Assembly: GCF_030867095.1 (NCBI RefSeq)
Contig: NC_081828.1
Coordinates: 218,209,978 to 218,273,977 of the forward strand
Origin: Alligator mississippiensis
Lineage: Eukaryota; Chordata; Crocodylia; Alligatoridae
DNA length: 64,000 nucleotides
Reading direction: 5' to 3'
The translations under genes and the position numbers were made by a program. This document shows positions 21,666 through 33,500 of the stretch, one piece after another (within the stretch, counting starts at the first letter, position 1; the number at the start of each line of letters is the position of its first letter). The notes beneath the pieces are model-generated. The model searched no databases. It saw nothing but the letters and a program-made list of their open reading frames with translations, and was not told the DNA's origin.

Positions 21666-23689
21666 AAAGAACATAACGCAGGATGTTAAAGCTACCTGCA
21701 AGTGGGTAATAAAGCCAGATCCCTGCCCCTGTGTGAGCCTCGACGACACCAACAAATGATGCCTGGCCAAGAAGCTGTCACCCCTCGGACAGCTTTGGGA
21801 TCTGTCACTAATTGAGACAACGCTGAGAGGTCTCAGGTATGTCATTGGTGTTAACTTGAGCATTTCATCTCACAAAATGAGTCCAGATCCTCAGCTTACA
21901 ATTTCTGGCACCCTCTGAGCGTGGGATGGGGGACAGGCATTACAAGCAGCTCGTTAAATTCAGGAGAGGCAAAGACAATCTTGTCACAACCTGCAATGAT
22001 GATCTTTCTCCCTGGGGACCCTAGGTAGGGAGCCAATGCAGGAGGTGCAGCAGGTTGCTTCTGCAGTGGGCAAAATGGCTGGACGGGATCAGGTATCCCC
22101 CTGTTCAATGCCGTCTTTTACAGAGCTCGTGCACCAAACAGCCTGTTGCTGTGAACGGAGCGGGGATCCACCGCCGGGATATTTGCTGGCTCAGAAAGCA
22201 TGTTCTGAGCGTCTTTCCACCCGTGCATGACCTGAAAGCATCATTTCTTTCTCTCTCTCTGCTCTTCGTCAGGGTTCAGCTCCCAGAGCTGCTCTGGCGG
22301 CCTGGGTTTCAGGCATGCCAGTCACCAAGTACGCGTCCCAGGCCCAGGCGGGGTGCGTGCCTATCTGAGCCGGGTGAGTTAATGCCAGCTGGGGGATGCA
22401 TGGCTGCAGCAGAAGCATCTTTGCTCTTCCTCTGCTCGCCCCTTCGCTCCCATGTGCAGCTGCCAGCAGAGCAGATCCCTGCCCCTCCATTTGCGTCCAG
22501 CCTTTAGTGAAGCTCCTACACCGCCACGATCCAGACTCACGAGCAACTCAAGTGGCTTGTGCTTTGGGTGGTGGCTCCTTTCATTTCACCAGTCACAACC
22601 ACCAACGGGGCGCTTGATTGTTCTTTGCCTCTGACATCCAGGAAAAGTGGATCCAGCACTAGGACGGAGTCGACATCATCAATACATTTCTTATCACGGG
22701 CCCCACATCTAAACCCCTGGCTTTACTTCACCGAGGCGGAGCTGGACACCGTTGACCAGGGGCTGTACTGCACAAGGTAGATGTCACTACCTCCTCATAA
22801 CTGGGATTTGATTAAAGACCCCAAGTGCGAGCTTGGTGAAGTCCCAACTATAGCTCACATCACAGGGTTGGTTTTAATCATTTTAATGGCTGCAATGCAG
22901 ACCTGCACAAGGTTACTGATCATGCTTTGCAATGGATCTCACATCTAAAACTCACTCCAGCCGTACCCCTCAGTGCCGGTGTGTATTGGTTTATGGGTTG
23001 TTCTGTCATGTGGTTGCTGTACAGTAGTCCATACAAATAAATAAAATCATTGTTTCCTCATCTCGCTCGAATGCAAGGAGGCTGTTGCATGCCGTGCTTG
23101 TGATGGGGGCTCTTCCGGGCAGCAGTGTGAGCAGGCTAGCTGAAATAATGACCACTTTTCGAGGCAACACGGGTAGGTTGTGCCACCCTCTTGCGGTCTG
23201 CTTCATGTCTTGTGCTCACGGTCCCAGACTGTACCATCCACTTGTCCAGACAGAGCGGGAGCTACCGGCAGAGCGGCAGAAGGAGCTGCATTTGGGTGTG
23301 ACGATGCTGATGTCCCCGGACGCCCGCAGACATTGTCACCGGGGCATGCAGACAGCATGCTCTCTTTGCGCTCCATGTTGAATCCTGCATGGTCCGTCTC
23401 CCTCTGTCTCTCTCGGTAGCTTGTCTTTTTATTCCAGAGTTAGAAAGTAGGACAAGAACAAAGGAGACTCCTGGCCAATGCCCTGAAGAACCGGACCCAC
23501 GCTGGGAGGCCTGATGGAGGGCAGAAGAGACCCTCACCTGGAGTGCTGAGCGGGGAGACGCCTGTTCAAGCTGTAGCACAGATCAGAAAAGCAGCCAGAG
23601 CAACCAAACCCAGCGCCGCTGAGTGTGACAGCGATGCCCACCAGTGCACAAGCCCTGTGGCTCACCGAGAAGGCCACAACTGGGTGAGA
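21666..23689. other. No gene recognised
   Basis: An exon-like stretch at about 22274-22374 has a pyrimidine-rich acceptor (TCTCTGCTCTTCGTCAG) and a GTGAGT donor. One frame across it is open, but no domain is seen and no partner exon fits convincingly. Confidence 0.35.
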
Positions 23690-23750
23690 AGATATACCAT
23701 ATTTTCTTGCATACAGTACATCCCAGAATAACATATGCACTGTATTTTTG
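23690..23750 (+). repeat. ACTATATTTTCTCACATG-type repeat, copy 2
   Basis: Paired with 20826-20890 by the blocks described there. Confidence 0.45.
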
Positions 23751-23770
23751 AAAGGCTGAATAGAGGATCA

Positions 23771-23846
23771 TAAAATCATAGAGAAGCGAGGGTGGAAGGG
23801 ACCTCCGGAGGTTATCTAGTTCAGCAAGATCATCCCTATTCAAACA
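23771..23846 (-). mobile_element. CR1 3' end fragment interrupted by a hAT insertion
   Basis: Reverse complement of the CR1 tail (ATCATAGAGAAGCGAGGGTG, GAAGGGACCTCCGGAGG), ending at the 8-bp duplication of the hAT element. Confidence 0.75.
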
Positions 23847-23854
23847 TCCTATAC

Positions 23855-24062
23855 CAGAGGTTCCCAAACTTTTTTGCAGATGCCCTTCCAGATTTACCAG
23901 CTGCCCATGTACCCCTACCAGCAAATGTTTTATATTTTAATGGCTTAAAATCCAAGTATTATTAGAATGAAAATTGAATCTGCCATTACACAATTTCCCC
24001 CCAGAGATGTCTTGTGGTACACGTACCCCAGGGGTACGCGTACCTCAGTTTGGAAACCCCTG
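23855..24062 (+). mobile_element. 208-bp non-autonomous hAT-type element with perfect 8-bp duplication
   Basis: The left end CAGAGGTTCCCAAACTTTTT pairs with the right end GTTTGGAAACCCCTG. TCCTATAC flanks both sides exactly (23847-23854 and 24063-24070). The interior has no coding capacity. Confidence 0.9.
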
Positions 24063-24074
24063 TCCTATACAAAT

Positions 24075-24190
24075 ACACAGATAGAGAAGAGGACTGGGAG
24101 GGCCCTCCAGAGGTTATCTAGCCCACCCCCCTGCCTGAGGCTGGCTCAGCCCTGTCCAAACCATAATCTAAACTCCCCATAAGACTACCA
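24075..24190 (-). mobile_element. CR1 3' end fragment
   Basis: ATAGAGAAGAGGACTGGGAG, GGCCCTCCAGAGGTTATCTA and GGCTCAGCCCTGTCCAAACC are the reverse complement of a CR1 tail. Confidence 0.7.
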
Positions 24191-24243
24191 CCGAGTGCTA
24201 CATAAGACTAGTAAAGAATAGAAGATCTTTCCTTGTAATAAGT

Positions 24244-24786
24244 TAGTGTTTCTTAATCCTTTTAAACCGGAGGCACCCACTTGTCGGACTTGAGGCACCT
24301 CTCGGAAAATGCCAGGTTTAAGTTTTCATTTCTTTTTTGACTACAGAAAAATAATAGAGCAGTTTTCCTGCTGTAAAGAAAAGGAAGACTCCAAGAAAAG
24401 GTATATTTAATACGCTGGATTCCTATTTGAACTCTCTGGGTTTATCCTGTGAATCATGTTTGGCTGTCTGCCTGTGCTAAGATTGCATGGCACCCTGCGG
24501 CACCCTTGGAAGGACCTTACGGTGCCCCGGGAGCGCTGTGGTCCCTGGCTGTAAGTACGGAGCAGCAGCAGAAAGTAGGGAGCGAGGCTGGGTCATTATG
24601 ATGTTCCCTGTGGATGCTGCAGGCTTTACCTTCAAAGCCTGTCTGTATGTCTGTCTTCCTTTCTTAAACAAGGTGTGTACCTTATTCTGAGGCATGCTGT
24701 ATGTGAGCAAATACGGTCATTTTTGGACTGGTGTGTTGCTAAACTCAGAACAGTTAGAAGCGGTCTTGAAATGTTGAGAACCGCTG
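24244..24786 (+). mobile_element. Non-autonomous hAT-type element, family H1, nearly full length
   Basis: The left end TAGTGTTTCTTAATCC and right end GTTGAGAACCGCTG are inverted repeats of the CAGCGGTTCTCAAC type. Internal blocks (GAAAATGCCAG, GACTACAGAAA, CTCTGGGTTTATCCTGTGAA, GGCACCCTGCGGCACCCTTG) are shared with 1-245, 52577-52871 and 60087-60310. The flanking 8-mers TAATAAGT and GTCTAGGT do not match clearly, so the copy is old or its ends are trimmed. Confidence 0.7.
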
Positions 24787-24834
24787 GTCTAGGTCGCGGT
24801 TCGTATGACTTTCTCATGCTTAGTAAAAACTTAG

Positions 24835-24958
24835 GTCGTGTTTTGTCTGGGATGGTTTGGATAGAGGTGACCCTGCCCTGGGCAGGGGGTTGGCCTAGCT
24901 GTGACGTCTGGAGGTCCCTTCCAGCCCTGCTTCTCCACGACTTGATGACTATGTGACG
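24835..24958 (+). mobile_element. CR1 3' end fragment
   Basis: GGGATGGTTTGGATAGAGGT, GGCAGGGGGTTGGCCTAGCT, then CTGGAGGTCCCTTCCAGCCC. Confidence 0.8.
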
Positions 24959-26570
24959 TAAGGGCATCCAAAACAGACTAGGAAGTAGCGAAACGCATTT
25001 CAGGTAGTCGTGACCTTAATGCAAGATGGAAGTTGGGGGAGTATCTCCTCAAGTATCGGGGGGCAGGATGCCTATAGCTGCCCTAGACTAGGTCAACTCC
25101 CCACTGGGGGAAGGCGATTAGAAGAGGAAGGGGGATGGCTTGTCATGCTCCAGAACGAAAGGAATCTGTATTAAAGCTGTGCTGACACACCGCGCAATGG
25201 GAAAGGAGTGCTATAGCTGCACCCCAAGTATGGCAGGGCGGCATGCCTTGCTGAACCGGTTAGGTGCCACCCTGCTTTAGCTTCTGCCACGCTCCGGACC
25301 AGCACGGCTACCACCTCTGCAGCTGCGCAGGACCTTATGAGAGGCATCCATCACAGAGAAACTGAACTGAAGGGGTCGGAAACCAATTCTGTTTACAAGG
25401 CAGGAACTCAAAGGAGCAGAAAGACCAACTTTCTCCAAGGCCGCAATGCCCTCTCGTGGACAGACCAAAATAGCACAGCTCTTCTGGACCGGCTGCCGCT
25501 GGACGTCACGGCTCAGCGACCAAAATCTGTCACGATCCAAGGGGAAGGCAAAATCTTTCGGATCTGATTTTTTGCGGGGGGTGAGACCTTCCTCCACCTT
25601 CACATCCCAAAGGCAACCGGTATGTATGCCCCTGTACAAGAAACAGGGTTCAGCGACCCCGGGCTTCCACGCTGCCTCCATGAAACATGGAAAATCAACA
25701 TCCGGAGCCTGAGTGCTTTGGGCACCAGTCTCGATGCCCACCGGCTTGTGTTAGCAGGGACCGCCTTACTCATTTAAGGCTGTCTGGCTGGGTTTACCTA
25801 CTCTTATAAAGGCTGGACCACGCCAACCGAAACTAGCTATAACTGGCCCCGTGGCTGCTCTGATGTCTGGGTCACATCCAGGCGCCTGCAATTCTGTCCA
25901 GTTCTCTGTTGCCACAGATAGGGCCAGGGCTGTGACATTGCAACCAGCTGCAGATCCAGCACTAATCCCCCCGGGAAGTTACAGGTTGTTATCACACACA
26001 GATGGAGCACATGTATGTACCACGATAGCGTTACCCCGCTGTTGTATCAAGGGCCCAGGGGCACGTCTGAGCTCACCGTGCGACTGGTGGCCTTGGTGGT
26101 CACTGTGTGACTGGTGGCCCAAATCATCCGTCTTAAAACCAGGAAGGCAAGGAAAGGCAGGGAGCATCCTAAAACCCCCATAACTCCACTCCGCAGGTTT
26201 GCGATGAGCCGGTAGTCATGGAAACGTGGGCACAGCTGGAGTAAAATATGCATGCGCGCGCGTGTGTGTGTGTATTGGGGGGGGGTCAACACTATTCCCA
26301 CTTCGTAGCCCTAAACCTCCCCATGCCCAAGGGCACCGAGGGACTCGGTGTCAGAGCCAGGACGAGCTTCCTCTCCCCAAGACGGCAGCGGAATTCATCC
26401 AGCAATGTCTTGGTGCTGACGGGAGGGAGAAGCCCTGTCTCTCCCCAGATGCTGCACAAGAGGGGACTGGCCTCGGTCCTGCGCTCTCGATTGCTCGGCT
26501 TCTAGGCTGGGACGGGTCCCAGTGCCCAGGGGACAGCGGACCTGGTTATCGCGACTGTGTGTAATTCCTG
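24959..26570. other. No gene recognised; one unassigned 154-codon minus-strand frame
   Basis: The frame 25741-25277 (minus) gives a coherent-looking protein (for example GVAEPCFLYRGIHTGCLWDV) without any domain I recognise. Its amino-acid mix is unlike the GC-driven shadow frames nearby. It could be a piece of an unidentified transposon or chance. A short (GC)n(GT)n run with a following G-run lies at 26250-26286. Confidence 0.35.
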
Positions 26571-28030
26571 ATGGAGCCGCTACCCTTCCCTGGCTGGGAG
26601 CCCCCCTGCACCAGCACCGTGCACTCGGTGCTTGCCAGCGAGCAGGGGCTTTCCTCCTCCGACTCCCAGCCAAGGAGGCGCAGCTGGTCGGACGGGCCCG
26701 GATACGCCGCGGACCGTTTCTCTCTGGGCTCCGAGCCAGGGGAGCTGCCCAGCGGTAACCACAGCAGGAGCTGTTTTCTCGTCGCACGCGGGCAACCGGA
26801 TCCAGGGATCACTTCCGGTGGTGGTCCCCGTTGGCATGGCAACCCCCGCCCCAGGGATGCTGCAGCCATAGGGTCCATTGGGGTTGGACGAGATGTGACC
26901 TCGGGAGCTGCCTCCCAGCCTCGCTTCTCTAGACTGGGACTTTGGCCGTTCTCGGGCCGGCTCCTTCCCCGCCTGCTCGCCCTTGGCCCGTGCCGCAGCC
27001 GGCGCAGGGGTCCCCGGGCACCCATCGTGCGGTGTCCACGTGGGACCGGCATCGCAGCCCAGGGAAGCCCCGGAGCAGGCAGCAGCCCGGAGGCTGGAGG
27101 AGAGGAAACTTCCCTGCGTTTTCCTGCCCAGCGTGAGCCACCGCCGTGCAAGAGGCCCCGCACCTCGGCTTCCAGCACAGCCCAGGGAGTCCCGCGACAG
27201 GCGCAGATGGATCTCCATGCCTTCCCTGCTGTGTGGCGGCTTCAGGCTGTTGCTGGCAGAGAAGCACAACCATTGGCATCGCCCCATGTGCCCCCGCTGT
27301 CCTGCTGCTCCTGCCTTGCTCCTAGCAGGCCGCGGTGCTCCGGTGCAGGCCGCTGGGCCCCGAATTGCTAGGCTGGCAGCGTTCATCATGTGCACTGCAT
27401 ATCCCTAGCGGCTTGCTCCCCTTTCTCTGTGCCCTCGCTCCCTGGCAGGGTGGCGAGAGAGTCACACACTGGACACTGTCCGACTCCCAGGCTACAGCAG
27501 CGTCCGAGCCCCGTGTCTGCACCCAGAGGCTCCAGGACCTCATGGTGGCTTTTGCTCTCACGTTTTTTCTCGCCCAGGGTTCAGGCCACGCCGGGGGCAG
27601 GGGCCAACCCAGCCCAACTGCGCGCTAGGATGAGCACCTTGCACTGAGGTGCAGCCACCTCTGGGGAGGAGAGCAGTGCAGAGTCCACCCCCGGGATGGG
27701 GAGGGAGATCTTGGTTGAAGGGCACCGTGCTCTCACAAAGCACCGGGACCTTCCCCATCCGTGCAGGACTCTTACGGCAACCTCCCACGGTGCACGCTGC
27801 ATGTGGCAGAGCCCTCTCGCCCTGTCCTTGCAGGGACTCCAGCCACAGCTCCGACACCTGGTGTGACGGCGGCATTTCCCCACGCCCCGATCGCCTTCCC
27901 CGGCAGCAAACGCCTCGCCTGGAACCCCCTGGGAGGACAGGACATGCAGGCTCATCTTTCACAGTTTCTTCCTCCTCACTGAGCACCAGGTGTCTGCGCA
28001 GGAGCCTTGCTGGCAACGACCCCAAATAAA
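26571..28030 (+). CDS. Weak gene candidate: GC-rich exons ending at an AATAAA
   Basis: Two exon-like pieces stand out. At 26571-26754 a frame from ATG reads MEPLPFPGWEPPCTSTVHSV and then a Ser/Arg-rich stretch to a weak donor (GTAACC). At 27834-28029 a strong acceptor (CCCTGTCCTTGCAG) opens a Ser/Arg-rich frame starting DSSHSSDTWCDGGIS and ending in a stop that overlaps AATAAA (28025-28030), a good polyadenylation signal. The phases of the two do not fit directly, so a middle exon would be required; several acceptor-like sites lie between. No known domain is seen. In this GC-rich DNA, long open frames occur on both strands (a 271-codon minus-strand frame covers the same bases), so openness itself is weak evidence. 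The location of the poly(A) signal and the residue mix are the only positive signs. Confidence 0.22.
26880..26935 (+). mobile_element. Short decayed CR1 tail
   Basis: GGGGTTGGACGAGATGTGAC followed by a CTTCTCTAGA end. It lies in the middle of the weak gene candidate and counts against coding there. Confidence 0.6.
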
Positions 28031-28059
28031 ACACCTCTTCATCAGAGGCTCCCAAAGCC

Positions 28060-28160
28060 CTTTGGCAAGGGGATGCAGGGCATAGAGTGAACCCTGTGCT
28101 GCAGGAGGGAAACTGAGGCAGATGTTCTCGAGGCCCCACAAGGACGCAGTGGCCGAGAGG
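28060..28160 (-). repeat. MIR / CORE-SINE-like fragment
   Basis: GGGAAACTGAGGCAGATG followed by CCCACAAGGACGCAGTGGCC resembles the reverse complement of the MIR segment containing CCTCAGTTTCC. A second GGGGAAACTGAGGC occurs at about 28357. Confidence 0.4.
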
Positions 28161-28644
28161 AAATAAAAAGCAGGCTTCTTGGCCCCCCAGCCTTGTGCCA
28201 GGCTCGCTGGCCCCGCCTGTCCACCCCACTCCCAACACCTGCCCCCCCAGGCTGCCAATGCTTCTCTGAGGCTACAGGATGGCCTACAAACCCTGTAACA
28301 AGCAACCCTGGAGGCTCTTTGGGTAGGAAGTGCAGGCAGGCGGTGTTGCAGGCTGGGGAAACTGAGGCTGGTGCTGCTGGAGTCCAACTGAGACCAGAGC
28401 GATTGCAGAACGAGGTCCCCTTGGCACAGGCTGGGGTTAGGAGCGGGCACGTGGATCTCCTCCTGGCCAAACCCCAGCGGCGCACGTCCCAGACCCTGCT
28501 GCCACCTCCTACCTGGGCTAGCGCGGCCCCGTCCTGGCTTCTGCCTGAGGATATGCGCCGTTCCCCGCAGCTGTTGGGAGACGGGGTTGGCAAGGCGGAG
28601 GAAATCGGGGGTTTGCACAACAAAACCTCCAGGCACAGGGTGTG

Positions 28645-28740
28645 CTCACCAGGCACGACCCAGCCAGAGACCAGTCGGGCCCTCAGGAGGTCACGTCCAG
28701 CCCAGCCCTTGCTCCCGGCTGGGTCAGCACCATCAACCAA
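28645..28740 (-). mobile_element. Decayed CR1 3' end
   Basis: CCCTCAGGAGGTCACGTCCA, then GCTGGGTCAGCACCATCAAC, reads as the reverse complement of a CR1 tail, but divergence is high. Confidence 0.4.
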
Positions 28741-30040
28741 ATCTCAGGGGCATCCAAACCCCAAGCCTCCGAGCTTGGGCCTGCACGCAGGACGCCTGCC
28801 AAAGGACTGGGAAGTATCTGGAGCCCCAGGCTGAAGAGTCTGGGGCGGAGGATACTTGCCGGTAGCGGGGCCACATCAGGCTTTTGAAAGATTCAAAGGA
28901 TATGGACCTGATCTGGCTAATTTGACCTCGTACATGAAAACATTTCCAAAAAAACCCCCAACCCATCTTAGATGGGGGTTGGTCCAACCTGACTTTGAAA
29001 ACTTGGGGACAACCCCCTATGCCATGCAAGGCAAACCCCCCCCCCACACCTTCTACTTGCCCCAGGTACAGCAGGGGGATGAGGGCTGTCCACGTCCTGG
29101 CGCTACCCGGCCAAGGAGGAGTTGGTCAGTACCGGCTCGAGAGACCCCAGGCTAAGGCCATGTCCCCATTGCAGAGCCAGGCACAACTCCCAGCCCAGAC
29201 CAGTCTGAGCCGGGGGGACAGGACCTGTGCAGGGTCACCTCGAAGGGTTTGTGCAGCAGCACTGAACGCAGTCGCTGTCCCTTCTCTCTCCATCTGGACC
29301 CTCAGGGCATCCAGTCCACCCAAGGCTGTCCTGGAGCACACCGCGTGGGGGGTGGCGACGGAGCCAATGCTGCCGTAGGCTACCCTGGGCACTGCCAACC
29401 CCAGCCTCACATGTGGCTTTGGACACGTCCAGACCCCGCTGCCAGCACCGGGGGTCAGGGAGCACTGAGCCCTGGGGCAGGCAGGTGGCCGTGCCCGAGC
29501 AGAGCCCAGCAGGCTCCCGCTCATCTCTGGCTGCTAGTGCCCAAGCTGGGCTGCGTCCCTGGCCCACATGGGACCGTCCCCAGCAAGACTGGAGCCAGCA
29601 TCAACACCGGATGGCACCTCCTGCAGCACCGCTTAGGCCTGGCATCACTGCCAGGACAGTGAGTCCAGGAGAGGAATATGGGGGGGTCTGGGGACACATG
29701 CTGGGCACCAGGAAGGGGCCGGGAGCCCCCTGCCCAGGGGAGGATGGGGGACGGCTCTGGACCTCAGCGCCAGGGGGAGCGGAAGGGGAGACAGGACTGC
29801 AGCCCAGACGGGTGCGGCGCCGCCCTCGCCAGCATGGAAGCCACACACGCTGGGGTCGGGTTTTGCTTTTTTTTTTTTTAAACAGAAGTTTATGGTTATA
29901 TGCAAATTAGGTCATTAAATGATTTGCATAAAATGTTCGCATGACAGCGACTAAGAGTTCCTAACTGCCCGCCCCCCAGAAGGTAGTAATCCTACTCGCA
30001 CTAGCACGCTTGCACATACGCCCCTGCTGGCATGCGCATG
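28741..30040. other. No gene recognised
   Basis: GC-rich DNA with competing frames on both strands. A run of 13 T lies at about 29867-29879. It lies downstream of the Myb/SANT gene stop and may include its 3' UTR, but no minus-strand AATAAA was found. Confidence 0.35.
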
Positions 30041-30490
30041 CGGCTCTGGGAGGCATGCTGGGCTTGTGCACACACACACATGCACGCACGCACACGCTCC
30101 ACTCTCAACCTTGCTGCACGCACACACCCACTAACGCCCCAGTACCTCGCTTTCACGACTGCCTCGCACCCGCACGCACACCCCACCGTGCTCCATGACA
30201 AGTTCGCTCTTGCACACGCCTGCTGGCCCCATGTGCATAGCCTGCCCCTAGGCTCGCCGCAGCTCGTGCTCACGGGCCTCTGTCCTCCACGTGCTCACGC
30301 AGCGTCCCAGCCTGGTCCCGAGCACCGCACAGCTGTGTCCTGCTGCCCCGCTGTGTCCTCTGATCTCACACGCCGCTACCACCCACTGGCTCAGACACGC
30401 TTCTGCACGCCCCCCCGCTCACACGCACACGCACGCATACCCAGCACACCCTGCCCATGCACACGCCACATGCCCACGCTCCTGCGCTCA
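30041..30490. repeat. Imperfect CA/CG-rich microsatellite tracts
   Basis: Repeated CACACA, GCACGCACGCACAC and TGCACACGC phrases, concentrated at 30065-30130 and 30410-30480, interspersed with unique sequence. Confidence 0.6.
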
Positions 30491-30556
30491 CATCCAGCCT
30501 CCGGGAGGTCTGTACATACACCAGGTCCTTGGTTTGGATCGAGTCCCAGCCCGCTC

Positions 30557-33500
30557 CTAGCTGTTGGTCAGGAAGAGCCGTCTGTGTTTGGAGGACGACC
30601 CGCGTGGCCGGCCCCGACGCCGGCCCCTGCCCCGGCCGCCGAAGGGGCTCCGGCCAGCCACGGAGGGCTCCCCCCAGGGGGCATTGCCTGCGGTGGGCAG
30701 GGGGAAGCCGCCCTCCGGCTTGGGCGGTTCCAGCAGCGGGTCGACAGCCGGGCCGGCCTCGGCGGGGGGGGCCTGGCTCTGGCGCGCGCTGGCCCGCTCC
30801 TGCCGCAGGTAGCGCAGCTCGTCGCGGATGTCCGTCAGGACGCCGAGCAGGCGGAACTGGAGCTCGCGGTCGCGGGCCCGCTCCTCGCGCTGCGTGGCAC
30901 GCTCCTCCTGCCACATGGCGAGCTCCTGGTGGTACAGCTGGTCCCACTGCTCCTCCAGGTCGAGCAGGCGGTGGATGTTAGTCCTCCAGCTCTCCCGGCG
31001 GCCGTCCCGCAGGCGGGAGCAGCCCAGCCCCCGTGGAGGCGCCGGGGCGGGGGTCGGGTCGCCCTGGGGCGAGGCGGACGAGGGCAGGGACTCCTCGGTG
31101 AGGGCGCTGTGCAGAGGGGAGCGGGCCGGGTGCTCCTCCTCCGGCTTCTCCCAGGCGGGCCCCATCAGTACCCTGGGCAAAGCGCCCATCTCGGTGCCCG
31201 GCCCGACGCCCTCCTCCTCCTCGGGCTGGGAGGAATCGAGCACCCGGCCCAGGGAGGGGATGTCAGAGACGCCCTCGTGGCCCCAGTCCGAGTGACCATC
31301 CACGTGGTTGAGCGCGTCCTCCGGCAGGGAGGTCACGGAGCCCTGCGAGTTGCACCGGCGGATGAGCATGGCCTGCCGCGATGCCTTCAGGTCTTCCTCC
31401 GCCGCGAGCTGGGGCTCCGGGCCGGGCGGCAGCGCCATGGCCCCGCCATGTGCTCCGTCCATCTCCCGGCCTTCCCGCTCTTCCTCTTCCGACATGGAGG
31501 CGTAGGAAACGAGGGACTCGTTGCGCAGGGACGGCGACATGGCTGACATCTCTGGGGTCCGCAGCTCCGGTCCCGACTCGGCTGGAACAGAACAGAGGCT
31601 GAGTCCCTGCTTCGAGGCTTTCGGTGCCGCTGGCTGAGCTCCCAACCCCTCTGCCTGCCCCCTCCCCTGGCTCTGGGCTGGACCCCAAAGAGCATCGTAC
31701 TGCCCCACTGGACCGGCACCATCTCGACCAGGATCCAGACGCTTCTGGAGCAACACAGCAGTAGGTAGAGGCAGGAGGCCTCCCCGCCATTGGCATCTCC
31801 TCCTCAGCCCCACAGCTCCCGAGGCTGGGGTCCCTGGTTTACATCCCTCCCCTTTATCATCCAGAGACAACTCAGGATGTTTGGGTTTAGACGCATGCAC
31901 TTCCAGCCTGCCCAGGCTCTGGGCTTCAGCAGCCTCCCACGGCAGCAAGCTCCTCCGGCAGTGGCACGTGGGTCCTTTGATCCGCTGGACAACGGCTGTC
32001 TTTTCGTTTCCTCCAACGCCCCCTTGTCGTGAGGTCACCCGGGGAGATGGAAGGAGAGTGAGCACCAAACTTCCCCTGGGATCGGAGGGAGAGAGGGCCC
32101 AACCAAAATCCTGCCCGGGCGCAGAAGACACGCACGCCGGAAGACGAGTCAGCCAGAGCTCGGCGCTCTGATCGCAGACCCTTGCCCCCACGTAAGCAGC
32201 GGGCAGCTTGGAGCCAAGGGGTACGTCTTCTCTCGACCTTGGCCCTAATGCATTCTTGGTGGGATCTCCCTGGGGCAGGGGAACAGCAGGGCCGGTGCCC
32301 TCAGGGCCGCACCAATTCCCCAGGTCTAATTCCCCGCCGGGTAGCGGCAATGCCCTCCGCTGCCGCATCTCTAGAGAGCATGCTGCACAGAAAAGCTGAT
32401 CCATCACCACCCTCTCTGTGCAGGCGCTCCGCTCTCTAGATATGCTGCCCATTGCTCGGAGGTCGCATCCCAGACAGCCCAATTAGCCATCACTTACCTG
32501 AGCTGCTCTGCCCTTCGCCGCGGCTGTATTCACAGATCACAGACGGGTCTGGGCTCTGGACCGCGAGCCGGGGCACGGCAGAGCCCTCCATGTCCGGCAG
32601 AGAGGACGGCTGCCCGTTGGTGTCTATATAGATGCTGGGGTGGCCGACTCCGGGCTGGAGGGACATGATCGAGTGCTTGGTCGCACCGGGGAAAAACAAG
32701 TCTGTGGAGCAAAGACAAAAGGACCTCAGAGGCCAATACTTTATCGAAGGCTGTTCCCGTGAGAGGCAGCGGGCCCGGATCCCTCTATGGGAACATCTGG
32801 GGACGAGACTGGCGCAGACATGACAATCATGCTGCCAAGCTACCCGTCTTGCCAGACCTGAAGTTTCTCTCTAGGCTTTGAGTTGTCCTGCAGCACCGAG
32901 ACCGTGCATCCTGCCACTCTACAAGGATGGTCCAAAAACAGAGGAGACCTCTCTCTAGCCAGCCTAGAGTGGTACTGGGTTGCCCAGGACACTCCTCATG
33001 GCTTTTCATTTGTTTTATATAAAAAAAGGCGCCCTGAATCTCAGACTGGGGCCTCCCTAGATTTTTACAGCACAAATTCAAACAAAACAACTGCCATGTC
33101 CTGGGTCAGACCATCGGTCCATCTTGCCCAGTCGTCTGTCTGTGTCGCACGGCAGCAGAGAGCACACGCCAAAAGGGAGAGATAACAGGGTAGGACCTGG
33201 GCTTTTCCCCCTTGTTCTCCCAGTTGCAACGTCCAGCGTGTCAGATCTAGGACAGCGGTTCCCAATCTGTGGTATGGGTACCACCACTGGTACGCAGACA
33301 ACCTGTCAGTGGTACGCATTAACAGATTTATTGTAATTACTTTAGATGACAAAAATTTGCTGGTGGTACTTAAGGTTGTATTTATTGTTTTAAAATTGGT
33401 GGTGTGCAATCTGTCAGAGTTTGGGAACTGCTGATTTAGCAAGTCCTGCAAACAGCAGTCTGGCCTCTGCTCTCACTGAAAGCCCCCAATCTGAGCGGAC

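Noticed and set aside
22274-22374. Exon-like stretch with good acceptor and GTGAGT donor
   Set aside because: No domain, no matching neighbour exon and no supporting context.
26546-27395. Long minus-strand frames in the GC-rich block
   Set aside because: No domain and several mutually overlapping frames; openness is expected from GC content.
28856-29080. Possible repeat with C- and A-runs (GGGGGTTGG / CCCCCAACCC hairpin)
   Set aside because: Only a short hairpin is visible; no second copy or end structure was found.
30032-31546. A 504-codon plus-strand open frame
   Set aside because: It is the opposite-strand shadow of the last exon of the Myb/SANT gene plus CA-rich DNA; the minus-strand frame has domains, splice phase and codon sense.
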